The position numbers and the translations under genes are program-made. Of a stretch of DNA of 10,555 nt, positions 6,469 through 10,555 are shown one piece after another. Within the stretch, counting starts at the first letter, position 1, and each line of letters begins with the position of its first letter. The notes below the pieces were generated by a model. It worked only from the letters and a program-made list of their open reading frames with translations, was not told the DNA's origin and did no database searches. This DNA comes from Planctomycetota bacterium (GTDB lineage Bacteria; Planctomycetota; Phycisphaerae; WQYP01): contig JAMDCX010000083.1 of assembly GCA_023489375.1 (NCBI GenBank), positions 1 through 10,555 on the forward strand, in the 5' to 3' direction.

Positions 6469-9400
6469 TCACGCCGCTTCCGAGGCTCCAGAGGCCACCG
6501 CATCGGTCTTGACCACCGGTTCCAACTGCGGCTTGCCGTCAAAGCGCACGGCCACACGTTTGCTGACGCCTTGCTCCTGCATCGTAATGCCATAAAGAAT
6601 ATTGGCGATCGCCATCATCCGCTTGTTGTGGGTGATGACAATAAACTGGCTGTGCGCCAGAAACTCCTGAATAATGGCGGCAAAGCGCCCAGTGTTGGCT
6701 TCATCCAGCGGGGCATCCACTTCATCGAGCACGCAGAAGGGTGAAGGTTTACTTTTAAATACCGCCAGCACCAGGGCTATGGCGGTCATCGCTTTTTCGC
6801 CACCGGAAAGCAGGGAAATGGACTGCAATTCCTTACCCGGCGGCCGGGCCAGAATATCAATACCGGATTCCAGGACATCTTCGGGAGTCTCAAGAATAAT
6901 ATCCGCTTTTCCACCGCCAAAGAGTTTGCGGAATATCTCATGAAATTCCTTGTGCACCGCTTCAAAGGTGTCTATAAACCGCTGCCGCGAATCCTCATTA
7001 ATCTTCGCTATAAGCTCCACCAGCTGCTTTTTGGCGTCCAGAATATCGGCAATCTGGGTAGACAGAAATTCCTGGCGCTTTTCCAATTCCGTCAACTCTC
7101 CGACCGCATCAAGATTCACATTCCCCAGCCGCGCCATTTTCCCCTTAAGATCCGCAATTTCCGCGGTGATAGTATCCCAATCCGCATTCTCCGGGGCCTG
7201 ATAACCCGCGTGCGCCTCGACCAGATTGATCCGCAATTCCTCGCAGGCGCGCTCCACAAGTGTTTCCAATCGGACGCCGACTTCATTTTCCGCCAGGGAT
7301 ATTTCATGTTCCTGCCGTGCAAGTTCATCGGCCTGTTGTGTCAATTCCGCAATAGCCTTATTGGCCTCCAGCGTGGATTGGCGCCATTCAGCCAGCCTGG
7401 CGGTATTTTCCGTCACCTGGATTCGCGCCTGGCCGCAGCTTTGTTCCAGTTCCGCGGCCACCTGCGCCGCCTGCGCACCGGTTTGCTCCAACTCCTTCAT
7501 GCGTAGTTCCAGAGCGGCCACATCTTCATCCATTCGCTGGGCCTGCGTTGAGGCGGCCTGATGATTCTCTCGCGCCGCCAGTAATTCACGCACTTGCGCA
7601 GCCCGCTGTTCCTGCGTTTGCCCCACGGTTACACGCAAAGCGGTCGCCTGTTCCGCCGCCAGCGCCAATTCCTGACGGCTCCGCTGCACCTGCTGGTCCA
7701 ATTCCTTGACGAGTTGTTCGGCCGCATGCGATTTAGCTTCCAATTCAGCCGCCTGGGCAGATAATTGCGTCTGCTGCCGGGAACATTCCGCGGACTGTTT
7801 GGCGACGCCCGCAGCCTCGGCTTCCACAATGGGAATCTCGCCTCTGGTGCGATCCGCCAGCTGCTGATTCTGCTGCCAGGCCGCATTAGCCTGGGCATGC
7901 TGTGTTTCCAGCGCCAGCAGTTGATCCCGCAGTGATTGTTGATCCGCCGCCAAGGCTTTGCCATTTTGATCACATTGTCCGCTTTGTTCAGTCAACGTGG
8001 TGATCTCCCCATCCAGCTGCCGGAGGTCTTCCGCCAGGCGGTTCAATTCTCCTCTCCGGGTAATACTGCCGACTTTTCGCGAAAGATCCCCCAGTTGGAT
8101 CATTCCGTCACTCTGTACCACTTCACCACGACGGGTGACAAACCGATACTCTCTGCCGCCCGCCGCGCGTAAGGCCTGGGCTTCGGCCAGCGTATCAACA
8201 AGAATTGTTCGCCCCAGCAGATGCAGAACCAGCGGTTTATGTTCTGCCGGATAACGCACCATATCCATGATCCACCGTGCGGTCGAATTTTCCGGTATAC
8301 GCCAACCGCCGGCCTCCCGGTAGCCGGGCAGGGAATCCAGACATATCGCGGTCATTCGTCCGGCCTGCTTACTCCAGGCTTCGCAATCCGCCAGAAGATC
8401 GGCGCCATGCTCAACAAACAAGGCGTTTTGTAAATCCCCCAGGGCCGCTTCCACCAGCGGAGCAATTTCCATATCCGCTTCAAATAATTCCCCCACCATC
8501 CCCTGGACATAAGCAAAGCCCTGCCCCGCATCGCGTGCTTTGAGCACGGCACGCACCGCGTCCGATACCCCTTCACGCCGTTGCTGCAAATCTTCCAGCA
8601 CCGTCTGTCGGCTTTGCAAACCGCTGCGCACTTCCCGCTTTTTTCCCAGTTGATTCAACAAGTCGGACAAACGCTGATTGTTGGCCTGCTGCCGGCCATG
8701 AACGTCCTCAATTCGGGCTCGTAAAGCCTGAATCTGTCCGGTGAGAGATTCCCTTTGTTGTTGCAGCTCTGCGGCCTGTTGTTGCAGTTCCGTCACGCGT
8801 GCTGACAGTTGCGTTTTCTGGCTGGCAAGGCGCTCCGCCTGCCGATTAAGATTTTCCATCCGCACCTGCGTGGCATTAACCTGACTTTGCATATATGCGG
8901 TGGCACGCAGTAATTCCACCGCACCGGATTTCTCCGCTTCCAACTTATAATTAAGTTCCGCCGTTTCCCGCGCGGCCGCCTGCTGGCGGTTCTGTGCCAG
9001 TGCTAATTCCCGCTGCCGGGTCTCCAGCAATTGTTCAGTACCGGTGACCTCCGCCTGCCGCTGCGCTATAATTTCCACCAGTTGCTGCTGCCGTTGTTGA
9101 ACTTCGCCACGGCGCTGGATCATGGATTCCCGTTGCTCGGCGAGCTGCTGCGATTGCTGCCGGGCAAATTGTGCCTGCTGTGCGGCGGTCTGTCTCCGAC
9201 CTTCCAGAGCTGATAATTCGTGTTCCGCCTCACGCAGAGAATCCTGCAGAGCTTCGATCTCCAGTTGCAGATCCTGTTGCCGCCGGCGGAATTCATCCAG
9301 CTCCCTTCTCCTGGTAGCCAGCGTATCGGTAACCTCGCTTCTCTGGCTGCTGACCTCGGAAAGCCGCCGCTGCAGTTGATCATATTCATGCAGGCTGTAC

Positions 9401-10083
9401 ATCCGCCGCAGTTCATCAACGCGACCAGAATATTCCTGATAACTTCTGGCTCTTCCCGCCTGAACTTTGACACTGCGCAGCTGCCGCTCCACCTCCTGCA
9501 AGACCAATTGGGTCTGGGCCAGATTCTGATCGGTTTTTTCCAGCCGCCGGAGTGTTTCTTTCTTACGGGCCTTAAAGCGGGAGATGCCCGCCGCCTCTTC
9601 AAAAATTTCACGGCGGTCGATGTTATTGGATTCCAGAAGGATGGAAATTTTACCCTGCTCGATAAGCGAGTACGCATCGACTCCGATCCCTGTATCCAAA
9701 AACATTTCCCGAATGTCTTTTAAGCGCACCGTACGGTTGTTGACCAGATATTCCGACGTGGCGTCGCGATAAAGTCGCCGGGTGATTTTCACTTCCGCGT
9801 CTTCCACGGGCAAACGCCGGTCTTCATTGCTGAATAATAATGAAACTTCCGCCATACCCATGGGTTTACGGGTGGAAGAGCCGTTAAATATGACATCCAA
9901 CATGGCCTCACCGCGCAGACTTTTGGCGGACATTTCACCGAGGACCCATTTGACGGCATCCATAACATTGGATTTGCCGCAGCCATTGGGGCCGACAATA
10001 CCCGTAATGCCATTATCAAATTTCAAAATGGTGGTATCAGCGAAAGATTTAAATCCTGTTAGTTCCAGCGAAAGAAGTTTCAT
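6469..10083 (-). CDS. smc: Chromosome partition/condensation protein Smc
   Basis: The core ATPase of bacterial condensin. It forms a homodimer that, with ScpA and ScpB, loops and compacts DNA for chromosome segregation. The 1204 residues are typical. The N-terminal head carries Walker A GPNGCGKS (31-38) and the Q-loop in YSLIEQGK (Q143). Two long coiled-coil arms, rich in Gln, Glu, Arg and Ala, span about 165-505 and 665-1010. The hinge lies at about 520-660. The C-terminal head has the ABC signature LSGGEK (1092-1097), Walker B with catalytic E1121 in FCVLDEVDAP, the D-loop PLDEAN (1125-1130) and ITHNK (1150-1154). All ATPase elements are intact. The hinge end reads SDGMIQLGD, without the GG(G) run found in many Smc hinges. 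GGAGGT at 10093-10098, 9 nt before ATG, fixes the start. scpA and scpB are not in the window. Confidence 0.98.
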   Translation of the reverse strand: MKLLSLELTGFKSFADTTILKFDNGITGIVGPNGCGKSNVMDAVKWVLGEMSAKSLRGEAMLDVIFNGSSTRKPMGMAEVSLLFSNEDRRLPVEDAEVKITRRLYRDATSEYLVNNRTVRLKDIREMFLDTGIGVDAYSLIEQGKISILLESNNIDRREIFEEAAGISRFKARKKETLRRLEKTDQNLAQTQLVLQEVERQLRSVKVQAGRARSYQEYSGRVDELRRMYSLHEYDQLQRRLSEVSSQRSEVTDTLATRRRELDEFRRRQQDLQLEIEALQDSLREAEHELSALEGRRQTAAQQAQFARQQSQQLAEQRESMIQRRGEVQQRQQQLVEIIAQRQAEVTGTEQLLETRQRELALAQNRQQAAARETAELNYKLEAEKSGAVELLRATAYMQSQVNATQVRMENLNRQAERLASQKTQLSARVTELQQQAAELQQQRESLTGQIQALRARIEDVHGRQQANNQRLSDLLNQLGKKREVRSGLQSRQTVLEDLQQRREGVSDAVRAVLKARDAGQGFAYVQGMVGELFEADMEIAPLVEAALGDLQNALFVEHGADLLADCEAWSKQAGRMTAICLDSLPGYREAGGWRIPENSTARWIMDMVRYPAEHKPLVLHLLGRTILVDTLAEAQALRAAGGREYRFVTRRGEVVQSDGMIQLGDLSRKVGSITRRGELNRLAEDLRQLDGEITTLTEQSGQCDQNGKALAADQQSLRDQLLALETQHAQANAAWQQNQQLADRTRGEIPIVEAEAAGVAKQSAECSRQQTQLSAQAAELEAKSHAAEQLVKELDQQVQRSRQELALAAEQATALRVTVGQTQEQRAAQVRELLAARENHQAASTQAQRMDEDVAALELRMKELEQTGAQAAQVAAELEQSCGQARIQVTENTARLAEWRQSTLEANKAIAELTQQADELARQEHEISLAENEVGVRLETLVERACEELRINLVEAHAGYQAPENADWDTITAEIADLKGKMARLGNVNLDAVGELTELEKRQEFLSTQIADILDAKKQLVELIAKINEDSRQRFIDTFEAVHKEFHEIFRKLFGGGKADIILETPEDVLESGIDILARPPGKELQSISLLSGGEKAMTAIALVLAVFKSKPSPFCVLDEVDAPLDEANTGRFAAIIQEFLAHSQFIVITHNKRMMAIANILYGITMQEQGVSKRVAVRFDGKPQLEPVVKTDAVASGASEAA

Positions 10084-10175
10084 GGCAGCCGGACCTCCGT
10101 GTCTTGAAGAAAACCCCCTGCATGGTTGACCTGCAATCGGCCGTAGTACACCAGCAGTAGTATCAACGTAAAGCC

Positions 10176-10203
10176 ATTATACAGCATATAGCCAAATAGC
10201 AAA
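10176..10203 (-). promoter_or_regulatory. Candidate promoter for the smc-coaE operon
   Basis: On the - strand a perfect TATAAT lies at 10176-10181. The best -35 candidate, TTTGCT at 10198-10203 with a 16-nt spacer, is weak at three of six. A start near 10169 would give a leader of about 85 nt before smc. The position is sensible, just upstream of the first gene of the block, but this is a motif match only. Confidence 0.4.
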
Positions 10204-10249
10204 TACCCATCTTTTCACAGGTGGTGCATTAGCGTGCATTAAAAATATT

Positions 10250-10260
10250 GTAACCGTTCA
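10250..10260 (-). repeat. Palindromic repeat family, partial copy near smc
   Basis: The bases gtaaccgttca are the reverse complement of the arm found at 316-351, 446-460 and 570-583. Only one truncated arm remains. It shows that the family occurs on both sides of the housekeeping block. Confidence 0.4.
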
Positions 10261-10280
10261 TAGACCGGCCACCAACATCG

Positions 10281-10420
10281 CCCGCTGTGCGGCCGTGCCG
10301 CAATGAGTAAGGAATAATGAATAATGAGATGGCCTTGCGGCCTTAATGAGACGTTGCGCTGCGCTACACTTAAAACGCCGGAATCACAACAGTTATTTTG
10401 TTCGTTGTTCGTTGTTAATC
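10281..10420. repeat. Low-complexity and short hairpin repeats
   Basis: No gene is seen. The stretch holds a perfect 6-bp hairpin (tgcggc/gccgca, 10288-10302, loop cgt) and AT-rich reiterations (aatgagtaaggaataatg and similar, 10302-10328). A ggcc-ttgc-ggcc hairpin is at 10331-10342, and a heptamer repeat ttgttcg, about 2.7 copies, at 10398-10416. The mixture looks like intergenic filler built by repeat growth, with no promoter or RNA gene evident. Confidence 0.45.
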
Positions 10421-10442
10421 ATACATCATCTTCAATCGTTGG

Positions 10443-10459
10443 CGCGACCCACGGTCGCG
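10443..10459. repeat. GC-rich hairpin next to the intron start
   Basis: A perfect 7-bp stem, cgcgacc/ggtcgcg, with loop cac. No T-run follows, so it is not a classic intrinsic terminator by itself. It lies 4 nt before the GTGCG that begins the intron-like sequence. Group IIC introns are known to insert just after such stem-loops, which would explain the arrangement. Confidence 0.55.
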
Positions 10460-10463
10460 GCTA

Positions 10464-10555
10464 GTGCGATGGAGAGTGTGTGAAGTCAAGGAGATGAAAG
10501 TTCTCCTCGAGCCGATGTTCCGGCTCGTAGTCGAAGGTAACCGCGTTGCCGCGAG
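10464..10555 (+). mobile_element. 5' end of a probable group II intron, cut by the window edge
   Basis: The sequence begins GTGCG, matching the group II intron 5' consensus GUGYG. It continues with the order of elements seen at the start of domain I in known introns. A gtgaagtc segment comes first, then a hairpin aggag-atgaaagtt-ctcct like the usual AGGGUGAGAGUCCC element. A second hairpin is cgagcc/ggctcg (10508-10513 and 10522-10527), followed by gaaggtaaccgcg and a short GC stem with gcgag. The placement 4 nt after a stem-loop suggests class C. The remaining domains, the AY 3' end and any reverse transcriptase/maturase gene would lie beyond the window and are not seen, so it could also be a truncated copy. 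Confidence 0.6.

Noticed and set aside
9220..9723. Long + strand frames opposite smc, also at 6940-7506
   Set aside because: They are antisense to the coiled-coil and head regions of Smc. The codon pattern of the - strand gene creates open frames on the other strand.

Overview
This window looks chromosomal and bacterial. It most resembles a Planctomycetota-type genome, possibly Phycisphaerae-like or another PVC relative. I base that on the smc-coaE-rho-pssA order, the style of the Rho, Smc and PssA proteins, moderate GC, and long repeat-rich gaps between housekeeping genes. The assignment is an inference from protein character and gene order; no rRNA or other marker is present.

Layout. Positions 1-1110 hold no convincing gene. 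They contain an inverted repeat of the CACAGAG type, several copies of a palindromic repeat with core gtgaacggttac, and a MITE-like structure with imperfect 27-bp inverted ends (761-915). A class V PLP aminotransferase gene follows on the + strand (1111-2250). The gap after it is mostly the decayed C-terminal end of an ISL3-type transposase on the - strand (about 2254-2538). Everything from 2668 to 10083 is a - strand block of four core genes, in transcription order smc, coaE, rho, pssA. The right edge (10084-10555) carries the smc promoter region, low-complexity and hairpin repeats, and at the very end what looks like the 5' end of a group II intron just downstream of a GC-rich hairpin.

How the genes relate. 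smc and coaE are 24 nt apart and probably share a transcript: chromosome condensation, and the last step of CoA synthesis. rho has its own good promoter candidate (5595-5623) and a leader of about 145 nt that contains a 22-codon ORF. pssA lies 105 nt downstream of rho with no obvious terminator between, so it may be read from the rho transcript. It makes phosphatidylserine, the precursor of phosphatidylethanolamine. The aminotransferase is convergent with pssA and stands alone.

I saw no defence system, biosynthetic cluster or other plainly new multi-gene system. The points most worth a second look are in the non-coding parts: the intron start, the rho leader ORF, the MITE-like element and the gtgaacggttac repeat family. 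The acidic N-terminal tail on Rho is also worth a look.
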